From contig NC_084484.1 in assembly GCF_030035675.1 (NCBI RefSeq), forward strand, positions 185,169,434 to 185,233,433: DNA of 64,000 nt, in the 5' to 3' direction. The notes beneath the pieces are model-generated. The model was not told the DNA's origin. It did not search any database and worked only from the letters and a program-made list of their open reading frames with translations. This stretch comes from Rhineura floridana (lineage: Eukaryota; Chordata; Lepidosauria; Squamata; Rhineuridae). The translations under genes were made by a program, and so were the position numbers. Below, in pieces: positions 40,357-52,410 of the stretch; positions within the stretch are counted from its first letter, which is position 1, and each line of letters starts with the position of its first letter.

Positions 40357-40514
40357 GTATAAATTCCTTCCTATAGGAAGCAACCCAGACTAGGGATGGG
40401 TGAGAACAATTAACTCTTCAGCAGTGGAGACTGGTGCTTCTGATGTCAATGGGGCAGTGAATCCACTCTTGGTTTTAATCTGAACTTTCAAGGACCTGTC
40501 CAAGGTACTGAAAG

Positions 40515-42322
40515 TAGGGTTGCCATATTGCCCGGTTAGCTGGGTTTTACCCAGATTCTTTGCATGCCACCCAGTGCCCGGCTAGCCCCTTAGGTGGCCC
40601 GGATTCTCACCTTTAATTTTTTAAAAAAATTAAGTTTCTAGGTGGTCCGGTTCTGGAGATATACAGAAAAACGTCAGCCGCCCCCCCGACTGTTAAATCT
40701 TTCTTTAAACAGTACACTGTATACAGTACTATAGCACTTTGTAGCTTTAACCCCGCCCGTTCAGCATTGCAGCCAATCAGAGAAGCCAGGATTGTTTCAG
40801 TTTCATTGACCAGAGGCAGTGTCTAGAAAACAAAATGGTGGTTCCCCCTATCCTGTTTATCTGAAAATCTCATAAATTGGGTAAGTATATACATTTCAGT
40901 TTCTTTTCCTCTTGTGTGCAGGAGTCAGATCTTGGGCAGTGTTTTGAAAACCTTCCCAATACTTGCTTAAAAGCAATGCTAATCCCATATGTTGCTTATC
41001 ACTTGAGGTTGCATTTCTGTCCCTGTTTGAGTAGGCCCCACTGAATACACTGGGACTTGCTTCTGAATAAATAAATCTAGGATTTCACTATAAATATCTT
41101 TACAGTTTGTGTAAATAATAAATATATTTGATAGTCATGCTTATATAAATATTTCTTCATTTATCATATTTTTGGTTTCTGGTTAGGAATCCTGACTGGT
41201 TGTGAGATGCTTAGTTTTCTGCCTTACTCATAGGAATCTTGTTGTGGTTGGTATGGTATTACATTTAGGAAGGTGATACTGCCTTTTGTGTTGTTTTTTT
41301 CCTATTTGCATTTCACTTATCTTTAACCTCACTCCATTACAGCCACAGAAGCAACAGCAGCATATGCAAGATAATTAACTCCCATTAGTGATAAGAACAA
41401 GAATTTATAATTATTATTTCAATTAAAACAAGAGGCTTATCAGTACTTTGAAGAGGACCAGATATTTATTTTCTTTCTGAGCCCAGGACTGGGTCTTTCA
41501 TGATGCCCGGAGGGGGGGGGGGGAGAATAGTTGATAAGACAGACATCCTGGCATTGGTAATCTAATTAGCAAGGTATGTGTGGGGTTGTTGCACACTTCC
41601 AGGCCCAGTTTCATTTTGAGAATGGAGGTGGAACCTGTGTAGATGTGGTTGATCAAAGGGAGAAGAAATTTTGAGTTAAGCAAAGCTCTGCTTTTATAAA
41701 ACCTAAGAAACATACAGATACTTTGAATGTCTGAGTGCCTGCACCAGTGGAATACTGGAGGAACTTGTAAAACTTGCTGCAACGGTATTTAGAACTGAGC
41801 ATGTGGTGTGAAAGACTCCTTTCCCTAACATTTTGGCTTCTTGTTTTTCTCCACCCACCACATCTTTGAAATATATTGTATATGGTTAACCGTACTGCTG
41901 CCCTGACTTACTTTATGTTTGTTGCTATTTTGTGTTTTTATTATGTTTTTATATTGATTGTGTATTTTTATTGTTTTTATTATATTTGTAAGTTGTGCTG
42001 AGCTCTGTTTTTAACAGCAGAAGGGCAAGATATAAATCCTCTTAATCAATCAATAAATACTCCATAGTGTTGGAAACTAGAGTCTAGGCATTTAAGGCTG
42101 AAAATGTTGCTTTTAAAAAAAAGATTTCTCACATCTTTCCCCAGTTTTTGGTGGTAATTCCTAGGCACAAAAACAAAACAACTGGACAATCCAAATATTA
42201 ATATGCAAATAATATGCACAATATGCAAATAACATGCAAATAATTTGCCTAATATGCAAATAATTTACATAATATGCAAATTAGCCTGCCCGGATTTGTG
42301 GAACTGGAATATGGCACCCCTA
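40515..42322 (+). mobile_element. 1.8-kb hAT element, non-autonomous
   Basis: The ends TAGGGTTGCCATAT and ATATGGCACCCCTA form inverted repeats, flanked by the perfect 8-bp duplication actgaaag (40507-40514 and 42323-42330). No transposase frame is recognisable. The right subterminal part (42195-42290) is an array of ATGCAAAT-containing units. A LINE-tail-like piece lies near 41930-42058. Confidence 0.88.
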
Positions 42323-42482
42323 ACTGAAAGCTCCTTGAATGTTCAGACTAAAACCTGGAGCAGATTCACTGTCCCACTGACATCGGAGCCACCAGTCTCC
42401 ACTGCTCTTCAAGAGAAGTGAGGGATGCTAGGTGGTCTCAACAAGGCAATCGTGATTTGCGGCAAATACCCTATGAGACCCA

Positions 42483-42602
42483 TTGGGTGGTATTCAGTCC
42501 TATTCCTACTCAGACAACACTCATTGTAGTTAATAGACATTACATACTTAGGCTCATTCATTTCAGTGGGTCTACTCTAAGCAGGATTTACAGCCCCCTC
42601 TT
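42483..42602 (+). repeat. Short repeat with 'catttcagtgggtctactct'
   Basis: This is another copy of the short family seen at 12.9 and 36.0 kb. Confidence 0.45.
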
Positions 42603-42659
42603 TCCCTCCTGCCATATGTAAGGGGGGAAAACAAAGCTTTTAGGTAGAGATCTTTCCCA

Positions 42660-42775
42660 CTCCGCTTCAGTATTGGAATTGTTTTTAAATGTTTTCATTG
42701 TTTTAGTGTTTGTGTGTCTACCACTCTGGGCTTCCTTGGAAGAAAAAGGGGGATACAAATTTAATAAATAAATAC
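42660..42775 (+). repeat. LINE tail
   Basis: The sequence 'ctaccactctgggcttcctt' then 'gggggatacaaatttaataa ataaat' is a LINE 3' terminus. Confidence 0.6.
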
Positions 42776-42825
42776 GCAGCCAACTGAATTACTCCATTAA
42801 TCTTTGTTTAGTCAAACAGTAGACT

Positions 42826-42942
42826 TGCCTTCCTCAACCAGGTGACCTCAAGCTATTTTGGGCTTGGATTCCCATCATCCCCCAGTCAGTACAAAGTTGT
42901 AATCTAAAACAGCTGGAGATCACCTGATTGCGGAAAGCTCTA
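42826..42942 (+). mobile_element. Family N MITE
   Basis: The segment 'cctcaaccaggtgacctcaa' pairs with 'agctggagatcacctgattg', with the central 'cccatcatcccccag' block typical of family N. Confidence 0.55.
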
Positions 42943-43260
42943 CAAGACAACAACAAGCACGGAAGAGCAAAAATAAAGTTGCAGAAAGCAGAATGGATAA
43001 TATAATGCAGATATTGGGCAGAGAGCCTTCAGGTACAGGTCCATTTGGATTCTCACTCTGTTAGTCTGATGACAAGACCACAAGCAATTTTAACGGGTGC
43101 TTATCTGGCTGTCTTGAATTTGACTTTTTCCTCTTCCTCTTCGCTAGTCAAAAGATGTTTTTAAAGGTAAGGATGCTTTAATGAATGCATACAAATGAAC
43201 AAAGGCCTAATCTCTCCTGCCTCGCACCACTGTTGGATGTAGCAATATGGCAGTCTCCAA

Positions 43261-43702
43261 CTAGGGATGAACACATCTGTCAATTTTGGTGTCTCTCAGG
43301 TGCTCATTTTTCCAGTCTTGATTTCAGTTCTCCATATTTCTGAATCAGTTTGTGAATTTTCTTTTAAAAAAAATCCTTATGAAGATTGATCAACATTTTA
43401 CTGCAAATGTCCCCTAATATACACATCTTTGTATGCAACCTTTCTTGATATATACATTTTTCAAGCAATTTCCCCTAATATGATGCATTTTATATGCTAT
43501 TTTCTCTTGATGTGCATTTTTGTGCACACTTTCACCTAAGATACACATTTTTGTGCATACATTTGTTTGGAGAATTGCATCACAAAATTCAGAGAAATTG
43601 AAGCACAGCTGTGTTTTGATTTACATATTGTTTTGGATAGTGTGAAGTAGGTAGGTTTACATTGAAATCTGAATCAAACCAAATTTCTGTTCCATACTTA
43701 TG
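43261..43702 (+). mobile_element. Family X element, copy B
   Basis: This runs from 'ctagggatgaacacatctgt' to 'aaatttctgttccatactta', with the same 'acacatctttgtatgcaacc' interior pattern as copy A. Confidence 0.65.
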
Positions 43703-44724
43703 CCCAACTTGCCATCTCCCATGATGGCATTAAAAGATGGATTCTGGAATCACTTTGCACTCAACCTGCACCTCCTCCACTCTCCAGCCATTCTATTGGG
43801 GAATGGGGATGCATGTGCTGTATTGTGAAGGGGTCTTTAGATATGTGGAATCCTGCAATTACTCCTTTAATGCCCTATCTACTGCCCTAAATAGGGGTCT
43901 GAAACTGCTTAATAATATGCTTTTATATGCTATGGTAGAAAGTAGTAGCTTAGAGCTGTATTCTGTGTGACAATAAATGATGCCACTTGAAGTCATAAGG
44001 CAGTATAGTTAGAACAGCCTATGAGATGCAGGTTCTTCCATGTGGTTAGCTTTCATGAAGCCTGGAGACAGTGTACAACAGATGTCTTATCAGTATGTTA
44101 TGTCTACACAAGTTGACATCATGAGAATTGTGGGAACAGAATAGTAAACATCCAGCAAGTGTTTCCCTTGATGTAGTAGTGTCATCTGTTGGCCACTTAT
44201 GGGCCTAGAGATGGCTTATTGAAGTCATTTCTCTGCCTGCTATTAAGAGCAGCTCAGAGTACAGCACATCAACAGTAGACATCAACAATTGAATATCATT
44301 AGCACAGACCAGAGGAGATCTAGGGAGGGCTAGTGAACCAATCCATAGAAGGCCGCCTTCCCTGTGGTACTATGAGGGAGTTCCCCCAGTAACTGCCTGA
44401 TAACTTATTATCTGCTCTGCTAATTGTATAATAGCGCTGCAGTGTGTGTAGTTGCTTTGATTATTCTGCTTAGTAGCTACTAAACGAATTGATTTGGTAC
44501 AGCTGGTGTCCATTCTGCTCTGGAGTTATTTAAAAGAACTGTTGCCAATAAACAATTTATGGCAATACATGTGCCTAGTGGGCTATAGCTCTCATCAACT
44601 GATGGAAGTTGTAGTCCAAAACTTCTAGAGGGCAACAGGTTGGGGAAGGCTGATTTAGCAGGACAGAAAAAAACCCTGAGTCTCAAATATTCCACCCTTT
44701 CCTAAGGAAAAACAACTGGAAAGG

Positions 44725-44892
44725 GAATATGGCTTGGTGACAGAGCACACGTCTTGCATGCAGAAAGCCACAGGTTCAGTCCCTGCATCAAGCCACAGGG
44801 TGTGTTAGCAGCTCTGGAGAGCCCCTAATATTCAGAGTGAGCAAACACTGGGCTATGTGGACCAAAGTCTGCCTCCCTATATGGCAGCTTCA
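44725..44892 (+). mobile_element. tRNA-derived SINE, type 2
   Basis: The head 'atggcttggtgacagagcac', 'cttgcatgcagaaagcc' and B-box 'ggttcagtccc' is followed by the body up to 'tatatggcagcttcac'. Diverged. Confidence 0.7.
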
Positions 44893-44959
44893 CATTGATT
44901 ACATTCCCTTCTGTGGTACCTGTTCACTTATGGGGCCACAGTGCCATAGAGTGGCCAGT

Positions 44960-45290
44960 TTGAGGTACTGCAGGAGAGCCTTCACATCTTCTACTATATA
45001 TTTTGGAAAATTATTTGCCTGTCCATTGCTCCGCTATGCATTTGAGCACCTCTTAAGATATCATAACCAAATTTTCCATGATGGTGCCTGAGATCAGGGA
45101 GCAGATTTTTCTCTCGGTTTGGATACAATGGGATGCCATTTTGAATCAAGATGGCGGACTGAACTTTTCAAAACTCCACAGATTTCAAAACTGCATTGAT
45201 TTTTGGGTTTCCTAGAGTTCCTGAGTTATGCCAGGTACGAGGCTGATAAATTTCTCATAAAGAGCTGCAGTGACCTTAGCCCACCTCTAC
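44960..45290. repeat. Unassigned repeat-like segment
   Basis: The text around 'gatgccattttgaatcaaga tggcggactg' and 'gatcagggagcagatttttc' looks like a dispersed family I have met in reptile DNA, but I cannot name its class. No open frame or termini are visible. Confidence 0.3.
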
Positions 45291-45398
45291 TATTTTCCAA
45301 ATATTTTCAGCTGCAGAAGAGAACTGGGCCTCCTGTGAGAGTAGAAGAAAGTGAAAATAAGCAGGAATAAGGGAATGATTTTAATTTAATTTAATTTA

Positions 45399-46836
45399 GA
45401 TTAACTAAGCACATAGAAGAACAAGCCTTGCTGAAGCAGAGCCAGCATGGCTTCTGCAAGGGAAAGTCCTGTCTCAGTAACCTATTAGAATTCTTTGAGA
45501 GTGTCAACAAGCATATAGATAGAGGTGATCCAGTGGACATAGTGTACTTAGACTTTCAAAAAGCGTTTGACAAGGTACCTCACCAAAGGCTTCTGAGGAA
45601 GCTTAGCAGTCATGGAATAAGAGGAGAGGTCCTCTTGTGGATAAGGAATTGGTTAAGAAGCAGAAAGCAGAGAGTAGGAATAAACGGACAGTTCTCCCAA
45701 TGGAGGGCTGTAGAAAGTGGAGTCCCTCAAGGATCGGTATTGGGACCTGTACTTTTCAACTTGTTCATTAATGACCTAGAATTAGGAGTGAGCAGTGAAG
45801 TGGCCAAGTTTGCTGACGACACTAAATTGTTCAGGGTTGTTAAAACAAAAAGGGATTGCGAAGAGCTCCAAAAAGACCTCTCCAAACTGAGTGAATGGGC
45901 AGAAAAATGGCAAATGCAATTCAATATAAACAAGTGTAAAATTATGCATATTGGAGCAAACAATCTTAATTTCACATATACGCTCATGGGGTCTGAACTG
46001 CCGGTGACTGACCAGGAGAGAGACCTCGGGGTTGTAGTGGACAGCACGATGAAAATGTCGACCCAGTGTGCGGCAGCTGTGAAAAAGGCAAATTCCATGC
46101 TAGCGATAATTAGGAAAGGTATTGAAAATAAAACAGCCGATATCATAATGCCGTTGTATAAATCTATGGTGCGACCGCATTTGGAATACTGTGTACAGTT
46201 CTGGTCGCCTCATCTCAAAAAGAATATTATAGAGTTGGAAAAGGTTCAGAAGAGGTCAACCAGAATGATCAAGGGGATGGAGCGACTCCCTTACGAGGAA
46301 AGGTTGCAGCATTTGGGGCTTTTTAGTTTAGAGAAAAGGCGGGTCAGAGGAGACATGATAGAAGTGTATAAAATTATGCATGGCATTGAGAAAGCGGATA
46401 GAGAAAAGTTCTTCTCCCTCTCTCATAATACTAGAACTCGTGGACATTCAAAGAAGCTGAATGTTGGAAGATTCAGGACAGACAAAAGGAAGTACTTCTT
46501 TACTCAGCGCATAGTTAAACTATGGAATTTGCTCCCACAAGATGCAGTAATGGCCACCAGCTTGGACGGCTTTAAAAGAAGATTAGACAAATTCATGGAG
46601 GACAGGGCTATCAATGGCTACTAGCCATGATGGCTGTGCTCTGCCACCCTAGTCAGAGGCAGCATGCTTCTGAAAACCAGTTGCCGGAAGCCTCAGGAGG
46701 GGAGAGTGTTCTTGCACTCGGGTCCTGCTTGCGGGCTTTCCCCAGGCACCTGGTTGGCCACTGTGAGAACAGGATGCTGGACTAGATGGGCCACTGGCCT
46801 GATCCAGCAGGCTCTTCTTATGTTCTTATGTTCTTA
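45399..46836 (+). mobile_element. Young CR1 LINE, 5'-truncated, open ORF2 part
   Basis: One uninterrupted frame (45428-46624, 398 codons) runs from LKQSQHGFCKGKSCLSNLLE through KFADDTKLF to FMEDRAINGY, the full C-terminal RT part of ORF2. The (ATGTTCTT)n tail ends at 46836. It is the cleanest of the three young copies, and was inserted after a (taatt)n stretch. Confidence 0.95.
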
Positions 46837-47194
46837 ACAGAATGGAGACCAGAAAAAAATGAGGCTACAATAATGAAAACGAATGGGATAACGAAATGAA
46901 AACAAATTCTTCCACCACCATCCCCAGACAAGTGGACTTTTATATCAGCTTGAAATCTCTGCCACCCTCCTCCGCCGTCACCACCCTGCACCCAGTCTCC
47001 CTCTCCAAGCCCTGCTGAAGAACCAGAGACTTCAGAGATCTGAATATGAAATTTATTAGGAAAAGAAAATCCTTATTTTACCCTTTCACAGCTATTCAGA
47101 TGAGAAGAAGGAGGCACCACAGCCCCCAAACCAGAAGGGATCATCTATCATAAGAAAAGACAGGAAAGAAAGTTGGAAAAGGTTTTTATTTAGA

Positions 47195-47322
47195 CACCCG
47201 CACTTACACACACACACGCACATGCACGCACGCACTCTCTCTCACACACAGAGTATATCCCTGCTGACCAGACTCTCTCAAACAGTATCTACATGTTGGG
47301 ATATATATATATGTATACACAA

Positions 47323-47364
<42 letters not shown>

Positions 47365-47430
47365 CTGACCACACACACACATACACACAGAGCTGACAAC
47401 ACATGCACGCACGCACACGCACACACATTA
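47195..47430 (+). repeat. Compound microsatellite (CA)n-(TA)n-(GA)n-(CA)n
   Basis: CA-rich runs at 47205-47250 and 47370-47425, a short (TA)n near 47300 and a (GA)n run at 47325-47365 form one mutable block. Confidence 0.9.
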
Positions 47431-47896
47431 AAACCAGTAAGGATATGGCCACAAAGGGAGAACATGTGTGTCACAGGATGCCACAGCGTTCCTCTTTGTG
47501 GCTTTATACAGGGACAGCTATGCAGCAGGATCCGGCCATTAGCACAGACCTGTCACTTGCGGGGTGTGTGTGTGTGTAGGACTGTTATTTTTTGTAATAA
47601 ATTCTTGAATGGTTCTTGGGAGCCCTTGCATTGTTGTTAGAATGAGAGAGGACTGATACTGAAAAGACCCGTTTTCCTAAATATAGAAAATGGCAGTGAT
47701 GAAGACCAATGCAAAAGCCAGCAAATCTCAGAAAGGATTTTTATGAGGGGGGTGCTGGGTGGGAGGGATGTTAGCTGAGACAGATGTGGATTTGTGCCTA
47801 ACACTGGAAATTCAAAATGGAAGAGTACAAAATGAAGGCGAGAATGCACATGTTTAGTTCCCAGATTCATTGAGAAAGTTCTGATCTTCTAGTGCA

Positions 47897-47995
47897 GCCT
47901 TTGCCAGCCTGGCACTCTCCAGCTGTTTTGGATAGCAACTCCCAGGAGTTGCAGTTGAAAACATCTGGAAGGCACCAGGTTGGCAAAGGCTGCTC
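47897..47995 (+). mobile_element. Family N MITE, short
   Basis: The ends 'gcctttgccagcctggcac' and 'gcaccaggttggcaaaggc' are inverted repeats around 'caactcccaggagttgcagt'. Confidence 0.7.
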
Positions 47996-47999
47996 TAGC

Positions 48000-49490
48000 A
48001 CAGGAACGCTTGGTCAGAGGATGTAAAGTTTACATTGTAAACAGACGGAGCTCAAATATGAAATGAAAAATGTGATTGTTGACATTCAAAATGTCCCCAG
48101 TTTCCAACTTGATCAACTTGAATGGAAAGGGTTTTGGTGGGATTTTTTAAAGCAAAAGTGGAGAAGATTCCACTCTTGCATACCTCTCAAAATTAGGCCT
48201 GGGGCCAATATTCTTTAATTTCAATGTGCATTTGGAAATAGCTCATCTGATATAGCCAAAGAAACAATGTGCTTCTTGCTTTGCGGTCTTCCTCCACCAG
48301 CGAGTGCCCACTTCCTGTCCTCATGACCGCTGCTGCTGCTTCTCTATGCCATGTCCCTCCTCTTCCTTTGCCTTCACAGCTCTCAGCCTGATCTGCCCAT
48401 CTGGCTTTGTTTGCAAATGCCCACTGTGTTGTCAGATCAAGATGGAGCTTTGCAATGTCACTGGTGAAAATCATGTGGATTACCATCAATAGGTTGTGAA
48501 GGCCAATTAGAAGAAGGGAAATTATTTGGAGAAGAAAAACAACATCTTCGATACAAGGTGGATACTTCACAGTAAATGCAAAGAAGGAAGAAAACGAGAT
48601 CATGGCAAAAATGGGAAGGTGCTGTCAGTGCCTACAAAAACGGTCACAAGGCAAAGTATGTTTCAGCTGAGCCAAAACAGGTATTTTTTTTATTTTTTTT
48701 TGCAAAAACACTTTTGGCACCTACACAACAACTTAGTTGGCTCTCAGGTATACCATCCACACAGCTACTGCTGTATTTCCAACTATTGTTTTGTTCTTGT
48801 ATTTGGTCCAGAAATGGAGACTTGATTGAGAAAACAAGCCTCTTCCAACAAATCTGACGGAAAGAGAAAACGTTTCCTCAGTTTTCCTGCAGTGTGCCTC
48901 AAGATTTGCTTCCCACCTTGAGTTTTTCAGCGGGGGCTTTCAAAATGGCAATTCAATGAGCACAAATACCTTCAACAGCACCAGGAATACCAGTTACATT
49001 CATTCTTTTAGCCTGGCATCCTGAACCCAGAACTCCCAGCCACGTGTTGGAGACATGCAGAGATTGTAAACGGTGAAGGTACTCCATTCACTCTGATGTT
49101 GATAGAGAGCCTTTCCTGCTAACGGAGTTGCCCCCTGGCTCTGGGACACACTGGATCATCCCTGCTGCCTCCGTCCAAGGAGTTTTGGAGCTCAGCTCCT
49201 TCATAAGCCCAGTTAAAGTGACTGGCAGATTGTCCCTCTCCAGCACAACCCTCGGGGTCCTTTAGAATCACTCATCCTGTGTGGTTATCATGGCTTTACA
49301 GAGACAGTAAATAGCATTCTTGAATGGACAGTTGGCAAATAGCTGCTTAAACTCTTCCAGGTAAGACAAGAGGATCACCACGATCAGAGAAGAGGTTCTT
49401 CCAGCTCTTCTTTGCTGGCTGATTACTTTTCCTTTCTGATTTTACTGTTGCTCTTTCAAGGGATTTCAGAGGAAGGAAAGAGGAAGAGTT
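48000..49490. other. Intergenic DNA, nothing recognised
   Basis: I see no exon, RNA gene or repeat that I can name. Short frames are present without family motifs. Confidence 0.4.
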
Positions 49491-49499
49491 GCAACTTAG

Positions 49500-49720
49500 C
49501 AGTGCAGCTTCTGCTGTGCATGCAGACATTCTCAGGTTCAATTCCCTGGCATTGTATTGTTTGCACGTCACTTTGAGATTCTCTGAACATAAAGCGATGA
49601 AGAAATTTTCTAAATGAATGAATAAAAATAAATCTCCAGATAGGATTGAGAGAGAGACCCTTGCCTGAAACCCTAGAGAATTGCTGCCAGTGGCTTCGTT
49701 CACACATCACCATAAACCAG
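49500..49720 (+). mobile_element. tRNA-derived SINE, type 2, apparently interrupted
   Basis: The head-like part at 49497-49550 ('tgctgtgcatgcagacattc', 'ggttcaattccc') and the body-like part at 49628-49695 ('ctccagataggattgagaga', 'tgaaaccctagagaattgct') are separated by about 80 unrelated bases. Confidence 0.5.
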
Positions 49721-49957
49721 AGTATGGTTTGCCATGACTGTGCAAACATGCTCACTCCTGCAGAGCAGCTCGCACCTCCTTGGGCTTCTTAGGTTAGCAG
49801 TGAAACCAAGGTTTGGCTTAGAGTATCATCTGAACCCGGGATCATGTTTAAGGTCACCCCTGCTGAACCACGACCTGTAATCATAGGACAAACCTTGGCT
49901 ATAGACTGTGGTTAAAGGAGGTGTAGGGACAAGGGGGAAATTGTATTCAGTTTGCTT

Positions 49958-50032
49958 GCATTTATTTATTTTATTTATTTATTAGATTTATATTCCGCCC
50001 TTCCTCCCAGTAGGAGCCCAGGGAGGCATTTA
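49958..50032 (-). repeat. LINE tail (minus)
   Basis: (TTTA)n then 'agatttatattccgcccttc ctcccagtaggagcccaggg' is a reversed LINE terminus, abutting family X copy C. Confidence 0.65.
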
Positions 50033-50435
50033 AAGGTGAATCTACCTAATTCGCAGTTTCAGAACAATATGCAAACCACAGAAATGCAGCCATCCTTTAA
50101 AATTTGCCCGTCTCCAAAGTTTGCAATGCAGGTCTCCTGCCAACCAATGTGTACAAAAATGCATGTCCTAGGGCAACATATGTATATATTAGTGAAAAAA
50201 ATACACAAAATGCACCGTATTTGGGAAAATTGCTTTGCAAAAATGTTAGGCAAGATTGAATACAAAAATGTGCATATTAGGAGGCATTTGCCCTAAAATG
50301 GTGATGAATTTTCATGAGGATTTTTTTAAAAAAAACAAAAACAAACCACAACTAATGTGAAAATGTGAGTAACTGATGATTGGAAAACTGAGAAACTAAG
50401 AGAAATTGAATGGGCGGATTTGCCCATCACTGCAG
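50033..50435 (-). mobile_element. Family X element, copy C (minus)
   Basis: The reverse complement starts 'gtgatgggcaaatccgccca' and carries the same interior units ('cacatttttgtattcaatct'). The far end is slightly truncated. Confidence 0.65.
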
Positions 50436-50894
50436 AGGAGAGACCTTAACCATGCACCTGGGTTTGGATGACACACTAAGCCAAACCTTGGTTTAGCTGT
50501 CATGCTATCCTGACCTACAAAGGCCAGGGAGAAGCAAAGTGGCTGCAGTCTCTTTGGGAACCAGCACATTTGTGCTAAACCATGGTTTGCATGTGTGAAG
50601 ATGGCCAGAGTAGTCGATCATTGGTCTCCAAATTTCTATTCCCATGTTCTGTTTAAAAATAGCCCAGGGCATTGGTGGACCACTTAATGATTTTTCTGTG
50701 GGTTGTAGCAACTGTAATGCACTGTGCTAGATGTTGTGTGGGTTTTGATTGCATTTTTATTTCTTGCATATTGTATTTCATTGCATTATAATTTGAATTC
50801 CATAGAATAAAATACAATAAAAGTACAATCAAAAAATCAATATGAATATTTAATGCGATGGATGGGCCATTTCCTGCCTTCAACCACAACCCGC

Positions 50895-51035
50895 AGACAT
50901 ACTGCAGAACACCTGGATGTCGCTGGCAGACAACTCGTGGTCCTCATGCCACCATTTGGGAACCCTTGTCAGAGACCACCCTGAGCTAGATGGACCAACA
51001 GCCCAACTCAGTATGGCAGCTTCCTGTGTCCAGGG
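50895..51035 (+). repeat. Possible type 2 SINE body
   Basis: The segment 'ctgagctagatggaccaaca gcccaactcagtatggcagc ttcctgtg' matches the 3' part of type 2 SINEs. The head is not recognised. Confidence 0.5.
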
Positions 51036-51500
51036 TTGTGTTTCCAGTATGGAGCTGCCATCTCCCAACATTCATTTTGTCGAATGCAAACTTATATTTG
51101 CTGCTAGTACAGCACCTTTCAGAAAGCCACTTGGAAAATGTAAGGCATATGCAGACACCACCTTCTGTCTAATGAAGTGGCCTCTAGTCTATGAAAAATT
51201 ATGCCCAAATACATTTGTTAGTCTTTAAGGTGTCCCAAGAGCCTTTGTTGTTTTTGCTTCACAACAGATGAACACATGTACTTCTCCAGAAAAGGTTTGC
51301 ATTAGCTGCTTGGTGTTTAGGGTCTCCTTGTAGATGGGTTCCAGTGACTGAGAACAGACCTTCCCCCTTCTCCCCCCAAAAAGAGCAACTCAGTGATAAA
51401 CAAATAAAGGGTAACTTTTCCAAATCCAGAAGGATACAATGCTAAAAACAGGGCGTACAGAAAAGATGTACAGATTGCAAGTCAGGTTTAGATTATAGAC

Positions 51501-51821
51501 TAGGGTTGCCAGGTTCCTGGACTGAGACTGATCCTGTATCTTTAGGAGAAGAGAAAGCCAGCCAAGTGCAGGTGTTCTGGCAACCCTATAATGGGAAAAA
51601 CCACAAGGTGGAATTCTCCCTTCCCCCTGCACAACTTTTAAAGATACAGAAGACCTCTTGGTTGTCAGGCCTGGACTCCAAGAGGATCTTTAAAAGTTGT
51701 GCAGGGGAAGGAAGAATTCTACCTTGTGGTTTTTCCCATTACAGTGTTGCAAGAACACCTGCCCTTGGCTGACTTTCTCTTCTCCTAAAGATACAGGATC
51801 AGTCTCAGGCCGGGAACCCTA
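51501..51821 (+). mobile_element. Palindromic MITE, family P, copy 2, 8-bp duplication
   Basis: The ends TAGGGTTGCC and GGGAACCCTA are inverted and flanked by a perfect 8-bp repeat ttatagac (51493-51500 and 51822-51829), the hAT signature. The arms pair over most of their length. Confidence 0.88.
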
Positions 51822-51842
51822 TTATAGACTAAGATCAGAGCT

Positions 51843-51928
51843 TCCTTGGCCACTGTGAGAACAGGATGCTGGTCCAGGTGGGCCGCAAGCCTGATCTAGC
51901 AGGCTGTTATGTTCTTATGTTCTGAACC
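51843..51928 (+). repeat. CR1 tail fragment
   Basis: The segment 'ccactgtgagaacaggatgc' to 'tgttatgttcttatgttctg' is the terminal 85 bases of the young-type CR1 family. Confidence 0.85.
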
Positions 51929-52223
51929 TGCTTAACCATGTCAAAAGGAGCCATATATAACCAGATCTGTCTACTGAGAGTTCTGAAGGCTTCCCTGGAG
52001 AGAAGAGAAGCGTCTGACCACTTTTCTCAATCTATTGCTTATCTCTGCTTATTTTATCTCTTCCAGCAGCTAATGTCTGATTCTCCTCAAAATTAACTGC
52101 GAAGAGAGAAGCAAGAGAAGCACATCTAAACAATGGATGGAAACAGAGAGCCAGAGACTTGGCAGTGCTCTCAAGCCTTCTGTGTGCCTCTCTAGGAAAG
52201 CCTTCAAAATTCAAAGCCTACTT

Positions 52224-52367
52224 GCTCCAACCTGGTGCTCCTCAGATGTTGTTTGACCAAAATGCCCATCAGCCTCAGTTAGCGATGGGCAAATTTGACC
52301 ATTTCAGTTTCTCCCTCTTTCTTGTTTCTCCAGTCTGGAGGTCAGTTCTCCAAGTCAATTTGCAATA

Positions 52368-52410
<43 letters not shown>

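Noticed and set aside
41498-41782. Transposase frame inside the 1.8-kb hAT
   Set aside because: The minus-strand 94-codon frame shows no hAT dimerisation or catalytic motif.
47195-47430. CRISPR-like or regulatory repeat array
   Set aside because: It is a plain compound dinucleotide microsatellite with no spacers.
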